Shown one piece after another: positions 32,402 through 45,123 of a stretch of 64,000 nt of DNA. The first letter of the stretch is position 1; every line of letters starts with the position of its first letter. Origin of the DNA: Clitoria ternatea (lineage: Eukaryota > Streptophyta > Magnoliopsida > Fabales > Fabaceae); the NCBI GenBank assembly GCA_037962975.1, contig CM075672.1, positions 122,622,001-122,686,000 on the forward strand, in the 5' to 3' direction. A program made the position numbers and the translations under genes. A model generated the notes under the pieces. The model did no database searches. It had not been told where the DNA came from and worked only from the letters and a program-made list of their open reading frames with translations.

Positions 32402-35064
32402 TATAACACCCTAATTTTAAATTAAATAAATAATTAAGCCCGAAAACAAGGGAGGATTTTTCACAAATCAACCACTGGTCAATCGGTATAGGAAGAAGAG
32501 GAAGGCAAGGGAAAATGAAAGAATATTCATACGGATAGCATTCGGTGGAAGGAACAAGGCTAGACTGATCCATTCAATTAAGCGAACACTTTATCGCCTG
32601 GGCGAATCCTACAAACAACGTCCACCCGCTTGGGCGAAATAGCTCAGGTCGCTCAGGCGAAGGACGATTCGCCTAAGCGATACCCACACAAGAGTCTTCC
32701 TGAAACACACTCGTTGGAGTGAATACCGTGTTCGCTGGAGCGAGGAGTTCACTCGGCATCCTACCGTTCCACTCGGTTTCTAGCGTACGGTTCACTCGGG
32801 AAAGCCCAATTCTTAACCCGCTCGGATTACATATACATATACATTGGCAACCCAAGATAATTCTCAAGTCACTCACTCGGAATCTATGAAGACTCCTTAC
32901 ACGGGATAACTCCCACGTCCATTACGCCGCTCGGGGTATTCTACTTACTTTTCACTCGATAACCATATTATCTCCTACTCTAATTCTCCTACTAAGCCAG
33001 GACTCGCTCGGGTTCTTAGCTACTTGCTGATCTAACCCAATGGATCCACTTAGAGTCTTAGGTGTCGTCCCCTGGTTGGTGAACTGCTCACTCGGCGAAT
33101 TCTCACTCGAAAATCATTGATTATCCTCTACTCATGAATTTTCACAATTGTTACTCACGGGGTTCGAACCAACTCCTACTCCAAGCTATGCGACTTCAAT
33201 CGATCAGATAATTTCAATCTCTTATCACTCGGAATGACTCATTATCTCACTTCCTTCTAACGATAACTTAGCCCCACTTCTACCCATAGTCACACTGATC
33301 TCCTACACTCGGAAGGTACGCTTATACACCCATATTTACCACTCAACGTCACCTACAGCATAGAACAACGCACAACACACATATATATATATATATAGGA
33401 AAGTGTTTAGATATTACAACGCATTAGAATGTTTTTACTACCCGAAAGTATTCAAGTTCTGAGATAGGGGCTAAAATCAAAATACGAGTCGGCCAAGGCT
33501 TGACAAGACCTTACACACAACATTTACATATACACATGTATTCCATAGCGCTCGGTTCCTCTACTCTGCACCCGGTCTCTTCTTAATCCTTCATTCCGAG
33601 GGATATTCACTGAAAAAGGTAGCCACTACAGGGGTGAGCTTTTACATGTAAAATGACAACCAAGGACTCGGTATCAGTGTCAGTACGCACACTTACTTTC
33701 ACTCAGCTATGTTCAGGATGAACTAAGATCATGCAATCGGAATAATGTTTATAACATACATACTACATAAGTTTATCTTCATTCACACGTACACATGCAT
33801 CCACACATTAGGAAATCATTCATAACACTCAACACATATTATGCACACTACCCTAATCAACCTCATGTCTACATGCATGCTTGCGGATCCGACTCGAGGG
33901 ATGACTTTCAGTTGCAGTTCCCCCCTTTTAATGGCCCCTCGTCCTTCGGCTCTTCCCACGTGGTACCGGCCTCCCATTGGCATCTTGAGACTTCTCTCTA
34001 GCTCCTACGGCTACCACGAGCCCCTTCAGGATCTAGCCAAGGTCTGCAGCTGGGAGTCATTCCCTCGGGGCTCTTAACCTTCCACAGGTCACCCCTTTCT
34101 TATACATGCAGCTAATGCGTTTACCCGCACGCATCATTATTCAACTGATGCCTCCTTCAAAACCATCGTAGTAGGAATAGATTCAACACAGTCCTCATAT
34201 TTACTTTGCCAGCCATAACAACATGCACAGCAATCGGATAATCAAGGTAATACCGTCTAACAAATCAACCAACAATCACACATTCATGCTAATACAGTGT
34301 TAATAGAGGTAGGACCATGCATTTCATTCGTCTATAACAAGGTTAACAGGCTACATTACCACCATCTGGGTCACATGCAATTATTGTACGACTACCATCT
34401 TACACACAGGATCCAGAATCAACAATCATGCATATTATTCAATCACCACAAACACATGCACCCGTACTTAAAGCAATACATTCACCCGGTACCGTTCGTG
34501 GACCATGCATTTGGCATGCAAGCGCCCCCTACCTACTGAAGGAATTCAAGAAGCTTTTCTGCTCTCGATGTTGGGTCTGACGCCCTTCTTCCGACTTATT
34601 CAGCCTTTCTTCACTCTGTCGTACTCTGCAATCGGCTCGGGGATGGGAAGTTGTTCTCCCTCTGCTTCAACGATCGTTCTTCACCAGTTGGAGGGTCTCT
34701 GACCTTCCTCCAGCACCGTCGTCATGATCTCCGGGAACGAAGGGCAAGCACAGAGAAAAGAGGATGGAGGCGAAGAAGAAAAGAGAGGATGAAATAGTGG
34801 GAGAAGATGGGTATCCACGGTGATACAAGGTATGCATATATACGCATGCGAAGAAAAGGAAGTGGGATGGGAAGTTGTGAGTCGCAGTCCACTCACACAA
34901 CTTCGCCAATCACAAACAGCCACTTTTCACCAACTAAGCCTAATTAACTTGTTGTTATTTCTTAAGCTATGTTGGTTATAATTAACAATTAATTCCCTAC
35001 TTGCATTCAAATTCTTAACATTTTATTTTCATTCGGTATATAACTTCGAAATTGGGATGTTACA
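32402..35064 (-). repeat. Element C 5' LTR (2663 bp)
   Basis: Collinear with 25023-27651. The sense 3' terminus is TGTTATA, not TGTTACA. It has TCGC-N4-GCGA units (32585-32745), CACTCGG repeats (32750-33320), a short (TA)n run (33381-33397) and the hairpin cluster (about 33969-34091). Confidence 0.92.
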
Positions 35065-35069
35065 AATTT
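35065..35069. repeat. Target-site duplication of C, right copy
   Basis: AATTT, matching 25018-25022. Confidence 0.9.
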
Positions 35070-35868
35070 TCCATTCATCCAAGTATTAATTTCATGCACC
35101 TATAACAACCCACCATTAATGCCATAATAACAACACCCACCTTAGGGTTTCCTCATTTAAAGCTTCTCCCAACAACCCCTATGCAATAAATACTCCCCCA
35201 AATACCAAAAACCCAAGATCTAAGGCATAAACTCATAAAGAATGATGAGGAACTTACCTCACCTAAGAGCCAACATTGAGCTTTCAATGGAGGGAGAGAA
35301 AACACGAAAATGGAGGAGAAGAGGGGAGGGGAATTCCAATCATAAGCTTCTCCTTCAAGCTCCCCATGGAAACGAAAATGGTGGAGGAGAAGAAGGCTCC
35401 ACATGGCTTAGGTTTTGGAGAGAAGAGTGGAGAGGAATGAGAAAGGAGAAAGAGAATGAAGAGAAGAGAATAGAAAAAAGAAGAAAAGTGGCGTGAAAAA
35501 TACAAGAGAGCGAGAATGGTTTATGTTTTAATATTTTGCTTCACATTAAAATTTCACCGTTTTATAATAAACAGGCTCACAGTTCGGGCTCAAAACTATA
35601 TCCAAAAATTATTCCGAATATATATTTGGATTCCTAATAATGTTCTTATTAGCCCTGACCAGCGGCATCTCAATCGGAGATACTTGGTCCGACACCCATA
35701 TTCTATTCGGGTATAATTTCATCTCACATAAGCTCAATAAATTATAAATATCCATAATAAATCTCAATTTAATCATTCCAATATTTTTGGGACACAAATC
35801 CACTCATATACATTTATTTACTATTTATTCTCATTATTTATTCATTTTATAAAATTCAGGGTGTTACA
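35070..35868 (-). repeat. Element D 3' LTR, start (after C)
   Basis: The sense strand starts TGTAACACCCTGAATTTTA at 35868 and joins 25022 once C is removed. It contains the GTGTCGGACCAAGTATCT block shared with the F LTR and a purine-rich stretch (35285-35500, pyrimidine on the sense strand) near the likely transcription start. Confidence 0.9.
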
Positions 35869-35887
35869 ATCCACCCCACCTAAAAAG
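35869..35887 (-). other. Element D polypurine tract
   Basis: CTTTTTAGGTGGGGTGGAT on the minus strand before TGTAACACCC. It differs from that of F at one position. Confidence 0.75.
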
Positions 35888-37683
35888 AATTTCGTCCTCG
35901 AAATTCAGCATCGATATACATATCACAAGGCCATACCTCAGGCCACACACCATTAAGGTTCGACAACACAATAGAATAACATTGGACTTCCCAAAGTCCA
36001 TCAGAACATGTTCATCACCACTTCATCATTCTTAACATAAAATTTCCGCATCAAGTGTGTCATGTATCATCAATTACAACTCACCCAACAGAGCTCACAT
36101 ATTCATACTCAGTATGACCAGATAGGCTCAATACATTCACCATAAGCAGTTACAATCCCTACACCTGCCCGGCTTATGTGTTGCTGCATCCGACATACAG
36201 GAAGGCGTCCCAATCCCGTAGTGGTCACCACAAATACATAAAGTTAGCGCATAAGTGCATGTTGCCACAATGCCTATGGCATGTAAGACCATATCGAGAC
36301 CAATACTTCGTATTCCCATTGCTCATATCGGTCACACATATTCAAACAATACCAATCTATATAAGGCTTGATGATAATCCTCACCAGTCCACAAATAACA
36401 TATTCATATTTTATTGTCATTCTATAATTAATTTAGCATCCATTATGCCATACCGATCCTAAATTTTCAGTCATCACAAAGTAAATACCCCATCTTTGGG
36501 TTTCATCCATCTAATACTGTAGTCAAATAGCCCAAAATTCTTGTCTCACATACATATTTATTGGCTATAAATCAATTCGAGCCTTACACGATTCACCAAA
36601 CTCTTATCAAGTAGGCTACTTAATCGTATAATAAGCTTCCACATTAGGCATTCTCCTTATAGATCACAACTCAAGTCCATGAATTGGGCCTACATTTCAT
36701 GTAGTATAACATCACTACGTGCTTTCTATCATCAATATAGCACCCTTCAAATAAAATAGGGGGTAATGACATGATCAAATTTCTATTCACCGACTCACAA
36801 TCAGATATGTCATTTCTAAATCATATCATCATCCGTAATTATTCCAATGATCATAATCTTTAAGGCACACAATTTAGTCCAAGGTCACTTAATAAAATCT
36901 TATACCATAATCAATACCAATCATACCCCAAATTCAACATTGTTATTCATCAATCATCAGGGGTTACATTCATCATTCGTATTCCATTACATATCAGCTC
37001 TAGCTTCAACAACGCATTTCCAAATTAATTTTGTCATGGCTCAACCATTCACAAGATCCGATCAATCACTAGACCTAGGAAGTCTAAGGGTTACCTAGTA
37101 CCCATTGTGGAGTTCTCACATACCACACAACATCATTATATATGGCTCACAAAAACAACATAGAGCCTAGACCGCCATAGGGTCCAATTAAATTAATCGT
37201 CCACAGCAATTGATCATACAGATCATGCCAATCAATGGGGTCACTACACCTAGTGGCTTACATCAAATCAATCATCCACTCGGTTTTCACACATCAAAAT
37301 CGAGACACAACTCCAATCTAATACGTATCCAATTTTATATTTAATCACTTATCACATATTCAGTCTCCAAATCTAGGGAGATACAACAATCCACTTATAT
37401 CATGTAACATATAGGGTTTTTATGCCAAAGGATATAAAATTCATCCTTCACAAATGGTACAACCAGTCATTTAAATTCAAACATACCCATACTAGGGAAT
37501 TATTCAATATCATACATCTAATCAACTCAACATATGAGTTCCATTTTCATTTAACAAGCACTCCTTGGCTAGACGCCACAGGCATAATGCATATAAGAGA
37601 CCTAACCAACAACTTATATACAAGGTGCATACACAATATCAATTCATTTTTTAATATTGTCTATCCATGATCAACACATGGCA
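35888..37683 (-). other. Element D internal region, part 1 (non-coding)
   Basis: About 1.8 kb between the polypurine tract and element A. I find no gag, protease, RT or integrase motif on either strand. Open frames are short and unrelated to known proteins. The first bases (AAGAATTTCGTCCTCGAAATTC) match the end of the pol region in related elements. Together with part 2 this makes a LARD-type non-coding interior. Confidence 0.75.
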
Positions 37684-37688
37684 TAGAA
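37684..37688. repeat. Target-site duplication of A, left copy
   Basis: TAGAA; the right copy is at 58478-58482. Confidence 0.88.
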
Positions 37689-40168
37689 TATAACACCCTA
37701 AATTTTAATAAATAGATACAACCTAAAAAAAAACAGGGAAAATTTTTCCCAAATAAACCAAGGAGAATCGGTACAAAAGAAATAAGGGAGAGGAAGACAA
37801 GAGGACCAAAAACCGACCCAAGAAGGTAGACAGCGGGAGGAGAAACGCACAGGCGGATTCCACAAACAAAGCCCACTCGCCCAAGCGGGGTCCAACACGC
37901 TTGAGCGAGGTAGCCCAACTCGCTCGGGCAGAGAATCATACACTTAAGCGAACTACCCAAAAGCCTTCCTAGTCCACACACTCGCTGGAGCGAATCCTTC
38001 GTTCGCTGAGCGAGGAGCTACACTCGGCTATCCAGACACTCGGGACCCAGAGTTATCATACAACCCATTCACTCGGAATATGATAGCTACTCCACTCGAC
38101 ATTGACAACTTATTCGCTCGGGGAAATCATTAAGTCAGTCCCCACTCGGTTTCCTTCTAATCTTAACCACTCGGAATATTCAGTTATGCTACACTCGGGA
38201 AAATCCTAACAGTTATCACTCGGTAAGTATCTAGATCAATCCTCACTCGGTGTCCCGTGCTCTCATTCACTCGGTAATATGTAAACTATTTTGCACTTAG
38301 AATAAATCACGGTCTCGCTTCCCACATCAACTCTTAACCCCATTTCTACCCATAGCTATACCAACCTCACACACTCCATAAGTATGCATACATATATTAC
38401 TCGGATCATTCCCGCAATATAGAACAACACACAGTATGATAGATATAGAGAGGGGTATAAATAATTACAGGCACAAAATCACGTCTCCTGCCCAAGAGGG
38501 TTCAAGTTCTAGTATAGAGAGACTAAGACTGAAATACGAGCCGGCCAAGGCTTAACAGGACATATACACATCATATACATAAACACATAATTTCCATAGT
38601 GCACCAGCACTTCACTCGGCATTCAGCTCCTCTTCCATTCATCATTCCGAGAGACATTCACTGAAAAATTGCCACAGTAGGGGTGACCTTTTACATTTAA
38701 ATGACAGTTAATGATTCAGCATCAACATTAATACTTGCCCTCCCGTTCACTCGGTTTGCATTCAATTTGTATTTCAGTCATGCAGAATATAGTACTTTCA
38801 AGGACATATACTTACATACATATCACGTAAGATCAATTTCAATCATACAAGTATACATCAACTCATTCGGAATTCACTCGAATCATTCCGAGCCATTCCA
38901 TTCGATCTACCCTAACCAACGTTTCATCTACATGCATGCCTGTAGATACGACTTAAGCAATGATTTTCAGTTACAGGTTCCCTTACTGGCCTCTCGTCCA
39001 TTAGCCCTTCCCGCGTGGTACCGGCCTCCCATTGACGTCTCGAGACTTAACTCTAGCTCCTACGGCTACCACGGGCTCTCACCAGATCTAGCCAAGGGCC
39101 TGTAACTGGAGATCATTTTATTGGGCTCCTGACCTTCCTCGGGTCACCCCATTCCTCTACATGCAGCCTATATGCTTAAGCAACGAGCATCCTTAAGTAT
39201 CCGACTCATTCTTTATAACCATGAGTGCCACATCCGATCCAACATATTTCCTACGCTCAATCACTCATCGTACTAGCATGCACAGTATTCAAATGGTTCA
39301 TGTGTACAATATCTCAATGAAATCAGCCAACAATCACACATACATATCCTCTTGGTATTAACAATAACAAGAACATGCATTACATACGTTTAGATAAAAC
39401 CAGTTATCAGAATTCAATACAATGACTCTAAATACTTGCATGTAATTATATAACCATAATCAAGACCCTGCAATCACACACATGGCATTCAAGGATTCAC
39501 AATCATGTGTTACACATAGTCGTCACAGACACCTTCATACACACGCAAGGTAATATATTTATCCGGTACCGTCCATCGACCATGCATTTTAACATGCAAG
39601 CACCCCCTACCTTCTGGAGAGACTCGAGAAGCTCTTCTGCTTTCCGACGTTTGGTTTGATGCTCTGTCTGCCTCGTTCAGTCTTCTTCACACAGTCGTAC
39701 TCTGCAATTGGTTCAGGGATAGAAAGTTGTTCTTCCTCTGCTTCGAGGGTCATCCTTCTCCAGCCGGAGGAAGCTCTAACTCTTCTGCAGTAGCGTCGTC
39801 GTGGGCTCCCAAGGGCAGAAGATAGAGACAGAGAACAGGGGGAGAAGAAGAAGGAGAAGAAAGAACAGAAAAGAGAGGAGTGGCGGAAGAGAAGTGCTGA
39901 AGGAAAAGAATGAATAGCAAAGAGGCCCAAAAATCCTATATATATGCATGCACGAAGAAAGAAGAGTGGGGTGGGAAAGCGTGAGGTAGCAGTCTGCTTA
40001 CGTCACACCTAGTCACAATCAACCAACCATTAATAATTAATCACACTTAATCAGCCATTTATTCTCTCAGTTAAATTAATTAAGTTAATTATAATTAATA
40101 ATCAATCTCCCCACTTGTAATTATTATCTCAATGACTTAATTTCACTTGGTAACATCGGGATGTTACA
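37689..40168 (-). repeat. Element A 3' LTR (2480 bp)
   Basis: The sense strand starts TGTAACATCCCGATG (40168) and ends in TGTTATA (37689, last C changed to T). It has TCGC-N4-GCGA units (37870-38020), CACTCGG repeats (38025-38290), the TAGC/GCTA and TGACC/GGTCA hairpins (39055-39148), and TATATATA at 39937-39944 followed by a pyrimidine-rich leader on the sense strand. Confidence 0.93.
39937..39944 (-). promoter_or_regulatory. Probable TATA box of the A 3' LTR
   Basis: GCATATATATAGGAT on the minus strand, about 225 bp from the LTR start. Its position matches the TATA of C. Confidence 0.5.
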
Positions 40169-40182
40169 GTTCTCCCCCTCTC
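40169..40182 (-). other. Element A polypurine tract
   Basis: GAGAGGGGGAGAAC on the minus strand directly before TGTAACATCCC. Confidence 0.88.
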
Positions 40183-42121
40183 AAAGAATTTTGTCCCTGA
40201 AATTCACTCGGTAACTCACCTTAGTAAACAACTCGGGGTATTGCTGCCTTATGGCATCCTCGCGTTCCCAGGTATAGGAAGTACTCTCGTCTTGCTGCCA
40301 CTCCACTTCAACCAGTTGTACGTCCTTGCTTCTCAAACGCTTTACCGATCGGTCTGCGATTCTAATCGGTACTGTTACAGTGGTCAGGTCCTCTTTAATC
40401 TCCACTTCATCATCCGACATCGCGTGAGTGGGATCATTTAGATATTTCCTTAGTTGGGATACATGAAACACGTTATGCAATCGGGATAAGTGGGTCGGCA
40501 ATGTGATTCGGTATGCCATGGAACTGACTCGTTCCAATACCTCATAAGGCCCAATGTATTAGGGGTTCAACTTTCCACTTTTCAAGGCTCGCCCGACTCC
40601 TTTGCTTGGTGAAATCTTTAGGAACACTCTATCTCCGACTGAAAATTCCAGTGGTTTGGTGCGTTTATCATAGTAGCTCTTCTGTCTGTCCTATGATGTC
40701 TTCATCCTTTCCCTTATTCCTTGGATTTGTTCTGAGGTTTGTCTCATAATTTCCGGCCCCAAAATTAGACTTTCACCCGTTTCTGACCAACAGAGAGGGG
40801 TCCGGCATTTTCGTCCATACAAGGCTTCGTAGGGTGCCATACCAATACTGCTGTGGTGGCTATTGTTGTATGTAAATTCGATCAAGGGAAGGTACTGCTC
40901 CCAACATCAACCATGCTCCAGCACACACGCTCTCAGTAAGTCCTCTAGACTTTGTATTGTTCACTCGGATTGTCCATCCGATTGGGGGTGGTAGGCGGAA
41001 CTTAACCAAAGTTTCATGCCCAACTCCTGGTGCAGGCTGGTCCAAAACCGGGACGTGAATCTAGGATCCCTATCCGACACGATAGAAGCTAGTACTCCAT
41101 GCAGTCGGACAATTTCACGAATATAAATCTGAGACAACTTATGTAACGGGTATCTCATGTTTACAGGTAGGAAGTGTGCGCTTTTCGTCAATCGGTCAAC
41201 TATGACCCAAATCGCATCATGACCCGCTCGGGTTTTTGGCAACCCCATGAAAAAATCTATGGCAATTGAGTCCCACTTCCACACGGGAATCTCCAGGGGT
41301 TGTAATGCACCATACGGCTTCTGGTGCTCGATTTTCGATTTCTGACAGGTGATACACCAAGCCACATATTCCGTTACGTTTCTCTTTAATCCGGGCCACC
41401 AGAATTGTCGTCGCAGGTCGTGGTACATCTTTGTAGTGCCCGGGTGAATACTCAGCAGGCTCTTATGGGCTTCATCCAGCACCATCCTTCGTAACTCACC
41501 CTCACTCGACACATATATCCTAGTCTTCACTCGAAAAATCCCATCCGATCTTTCGGTCAAGGACAAATCTTTACCCTTGGCCTGGGTCTTCTTCAATTCA
41601 GCCAAGTAGGGGTCTGATCTCTGCTGTTCAATTACCAGTTTCAGAAACACATTGGCAATCTTCAGTGTACCGAGCGTCATTCTCCGAGACGAAGGGATGT
41701 CAACATGCAAATTCATGTCTCGGAATTGCTCCAATAACTCCACCTCCTTCACCATCATTACAGCTATATGGAGGGATTTCCGACTCAACGCGTCGGCAAC
41801 AACATTCGCTTTACCCGGATGATACTTTAACTTGAAGTCATAATCCTTCAAAAATTCCATCCATCTTCTCTGCCTCATGTTCAACTCCTTCTGGTTGAAT
41901 AAATATTTGAGGCTCTTGTGGTCGCTGTACACTTCAAATCTGGATCCATACAAGTAATACCTCCATATTTTCAATGCGAAGACCACAGCTGCTAATTCCA
42001 AGTTGTGGGTCGGGTAATGCTGCTCGTGAGGCCTCAATTGCCGACAGGCATAAGCTATTACACGGTCTTTCTGCATTAGTACGCATCCCAATCCGAGTCC
42101 CAACGCATCACAGTAAACCAC
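40181..42121 (-). pseudogene. Element A RNase H, integrase and chromodomain-like tail
   Basis: The frame from 42121 to 40181 is interrupted only by stops (near 40960, 40917, 40690 and 40560). RNase H has SDHKSLKYLFNQKELNMRQRRW and YHPGKANVVADALSRK. The integrase finger has AHKSLLSIHPG and CITCQKSKIEHQ (about 41335-41460). The core has WDSIAIDFFMGLPKTR, SIVSDRDPRF and SAYHPQSDGQSE, after which the first stop falls just before the catalytic Glu segment. The tail includes RVSSMAYRITLPTHLSRLHNVFH and VEVEWQQDESTSYTWEREDAI. Same family as C and B. Confidence 0.92.
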
Positions 42122-42130
42122 GAAGCCCTC

Positions 42131-43734
42131 TCACAAGTCAGGCAATGCCAATACTGGAGCGGTCGTCAACTTGTCTTTTAGCTCTCGAAAACTGCTCTCG
42201 CACTCCGAACTCCACACGAAGGGAACGTCTTTCCGGGTTAATTTAGTTAGTGGCAAGGCTAGCTTAGAAACACCCTCAATGAACCTCCTATAATAACCAG
42301 CCAGGCCCATAAAGCTCCTTATCTCTGAGACCGACTCGGGTCTCTCCCATGCCATTATAGCTGCCACCTTCGAAGGGTCTACCGAGACACCCTCCTTGGA
42401 AATCACATGTTCGAGAAAGTGGATCTTATCCATCCAGAAATCGCACTTCGAAAATTTTGCAAACAGCTGCTTCTCCTTCAAGACTTGAAGTACCGCTCGG
42501 AGGTGCTCCTCATGCTCTTCAGGGGTCTTGGAATAGACTAAGATATCATCAATAAAAACTACTATGAATCTGTCTAAGTACGGGTGGAATATGTTGTTCA
42601 TGTAATTCATGAATATGGCAGGGGCTTTTGTCACACCGAACGTCATCACTACATACTCGTAGTGGCCATACTGAGTCCTAAAGGAAGTCTTGGGAATATT
42701 CGAGTCCTTCACCCGGATTTGGTGGTATCCCGATCGTAAATCGATCTTAGAGAAGACTAAAGCACCACGCAGTTGGTCAATCAGATCGTCGATCCAGGGC
42801 AACGGGTATCGGTTCTTAATCGTGAGTTTGTTTAGCTGTCGGTAATCTATGCATAGTCTCATGCTGCCATCCTTCTTCTTAACAAGTAGTACGGGTGCGC
42901 CCCATGGTGATACACTCGGCCTAATGAATTGTTTACCGAGTAACTCATCCACCTGCTTCTTCAGCTCGGCCAATTCTGTTGAGGACATTCTATAAGGTGC
43001 ACTGGAGACTGGCGCGGCTCCAGGAATCAAGTCTATAGAGAACTCAACTTCTCTAGTTGGAGGGACACCCGGTACATCTTCTAGAAACACCTCTGGGAAT
43101 TCATAGATAGTCGGAATATCGTTCACTTGGGTAACTCATCCACCTGCTTCTTCAGCTCGGCCAATTCTGTTGAGGACATTCTATAAGGTGCACTGGAGAC
43201 TGGCGCGGCTCCAGGAATCAAGTCTATAGAGAACTCAACTTCTCTAGTTGGAGGGACACCCGGTACATCTTCTAGAAACACCTCTGGGAATTCATAGATA
43301 GTCGGAATATCGTTCACTTGGGCTCTACTCTCACCCTCAGTTAGACAAAGCATAATAAATAGCTGAGCTATACCTTGTACCGTGTAGTCCTCATTGCTCT
43401 GCCTCGGAAAAGTTATCCTGCGGTTTCTACAGTCTACCAACACCTTGTTGGCTGAAAGCCAATCTACACCGAGTACAATGTCTAGGTCCTTCAGAGGCAC
43501 GCACACCAGATAGAAGGTAAAACTCTGATCGCCTAGTACAAACGTTACATCTTTACACATCGATGATGTCAATACCTTAGTGCCAGTCGGATTGGCTACT
43601 TCCAAAGTCTGATCCATATACACAGTCGGCAACTTTAAACGCCTTACACACTCATCAGCTATAAAAGAATGGGTGGCTCCCGAATCAAAAACTACATTAA
43701 GTGTATATCTACCAAGTAAGCACTTACGTTGCAC
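42131..43734 (-). pseudogene. Element A protease, reverse transcriptase and RNase H, with a tandem duplication
   Basis: The upper part (43734-43123) has the protease with VVFDSGATHSFIADECVRRL and GVDWLSANKVLVDC, then the RT N-terminal segment EVEFSIDLIPGAAPVSSAPYR. That segment is encoded twice because of a 191-bp direct duplication (42940-43321); 191 is not a multiple of three, so the frame breaks. The lower part (43126-42131) continues with MRLCIDYRQLNKLTIKNR, FIDDILVYSKTPEEHEEHL, HFLEHVISKEGVSVDPSK and LAGYYRRFIEG. A stop follows LPDL near 42128 just before VVYCDA. Not translatable as a whole. Confidence 0.92.
42940..43321. repeat. 191-bp perfect tandem duplication
   Basis: The segment starting GTAACTCATCCACCTGC at 42940 starts again at 43131. 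By eye the two units show no difference. Neither B nor C has it, so it arose in this copy. Confidence 0.93.
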
Positions 43735-43773
43735 TAGGTCATTCGCTTGTGTAGCCTCCTCCGCGTTGATGGC

Positions 43774-44829
43774 CTATACCCTCCCAACGGCCGGTTGGTC
43801 GGTATTTCTCCTTCGGTTTTTTGGGGTGAACATCATATTCCTTCTGGCTCCATTATCTCTGCCTTCCGATCGTTGGCTACCATTCCCACGGCCTCTCCTT
43901 CGGAGGCCTCCATGATGCACGTGGGTGTCTGCTTGGCGTAATCGAGGGCAGTCGGGGCGGATATGCCCCTTTTTATTGCAATGAAAACATATGACATTTC
44001 CTCCACCATCACAATTCTGATCAAAGTGGTTGCCACCACATTTAAAACACTTGCCAAATCTTGGACGTCCACCAGTCTGCCCCCCTCGACTGATCCGATC
44101 CTTATATCTAGCAGAGGGTCCACTTCTCCCGACGTTACCTAATCTCTTGAAGCGTGACTGTTGAGGTCTCAAGGAGGGTTCTGTCCTACTGCTCTGACCC
44201 GAATGGGCCTTGTCATCTTCTTCGAAAATCCTACATTTATTCACCAGCATTGGAAAGCTTCTAATCTCCTGGTATCTATAAGCTCTTTTAATGTCTGATC
44301 GCAGTCCATTCTCAAATTTGAGGCATTTAGAACACTCATTACCGGGTTATTGAAAGGGAAGATAAAACAAACACAGCTCTTTAAATCTGGCTGCGTATTC
44401 CTCTACAGACATGGAACCCTGTTTCAGTTCCATAAATTCCAATTCCTTCCGACTCCTCACTGTGTCGGGGAAATACTTTTCTAGGAAGCATGCTTTGAAA
44501 TTTTCCCAAGTTAGCTGGGCGTCGGCATCAGTCAGTTGGTTTCGGGTGATATTCCACCAATTTTCTGCCTTGTCTCGCAGCATGTACACTGCGCATTCTA
44601 CCTTCTGGGCCTCGGTACAGTGAAGACTCCCAAAAATCCTCTCTAACTCTTGAGTCCATTTATAAGCTGCCTCGGGGTTACATCCTCCTTGAAATTCAGT
44701 CGGCTTCCTCTTCAGGAAGCGGTCTAACACTTGGCCATCTTCAGCTCGAGGCTGGCCTTGCCTCTCAAACACGTCAGCAAAACGTTGGAAGGCCGCGGGT
44801 ATGGCTTCCATGCTTTGGCGATTCGTCAT
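43774..44829 (-). pseudogene. Element A gag
   Basis: ATG at 44829 (MTNRQSMEAIPAAFQRF), about 295 bp inside the LTR. The gag domain has CAVYMLRDKAENWW, FLEKYFPDTVRSRKELEFMEL and LCLFYLPFQ, followed by a stop near 44345 (CAA to TAA). The frame then continues (44250-43774) with a basic Arg/Gln-rich linker and two intact zinc knuckles, CFKCGGNHFDQNC (three residues between the second Cys and His) and CFHCNKKGHIRPDC. A further stop near 43772 separates it from the protease, in the same frame. Of the three related gag copies, only this one keeps both knuckles complete. Confidence 0.91.
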
Positions 44830-45108
44830 TACTTATCCTAAAATTAACACCCCTTCAAGGATGAGTATACAAAGTTGCTCACCACCGGTCAGATTCCATC
44901 CCAACACTCAATAACTATAGCACATTACACTATTCATATATATATCTCATAATTAATCGGACCAGGGGAATAATCTCCTGTCCTCAAATCAGTGTTTCCA
45001 CATCATTCATGTCCGACCGAATATCACAACAATGATGACCACTTGGTCATAATGCACACAACCGCCTACACTCGGTAAGCATACCTTGGCCTTGGACCTT
45101 TTAGGTCT

Positions 45109-45120
45109 GCTCTGATACCA
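45109..45120 (-). other. Element A primer-binding site
   Basis: TGGTATCAGAGC on the minus strand, three bases from the LTR end at 45124. Confidence 0.93.
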
Positions 45121-45123
45121 AAA

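Larger units (their letters stand above)
25023..35064 (-). mobile_element. Element C: complete-length Tekay-type chromovirus (10.0 kb), mutated
   Basis: Two LTRs (25023-27651 and 32402-35064), primer site, gag, pol and polypurine tract are all present, flanked by the 5-bp repeat AATTT. It is inserted in the 3' LTR of D. Gag-pol carries one frameshift and about five premature stops. Confidence 0.93.

Noticed and set aside
35242..35505. Purine-rich open frames on both strands
   Set aside because: Low-complexity GAGA/TCTC sequence near the likely transcription start of the D LTR.
36137..37098. Search for a captured host gene inside the D interior
   Set aside because: No splice-like structure, domain or long open frame on either strand. 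I could not compare it with a database.
38701..39105. Open frame of 134 codons in the A LTR
   Set aside because: Not kept in the 5' LTR copy of the same element and without any recognised domain.
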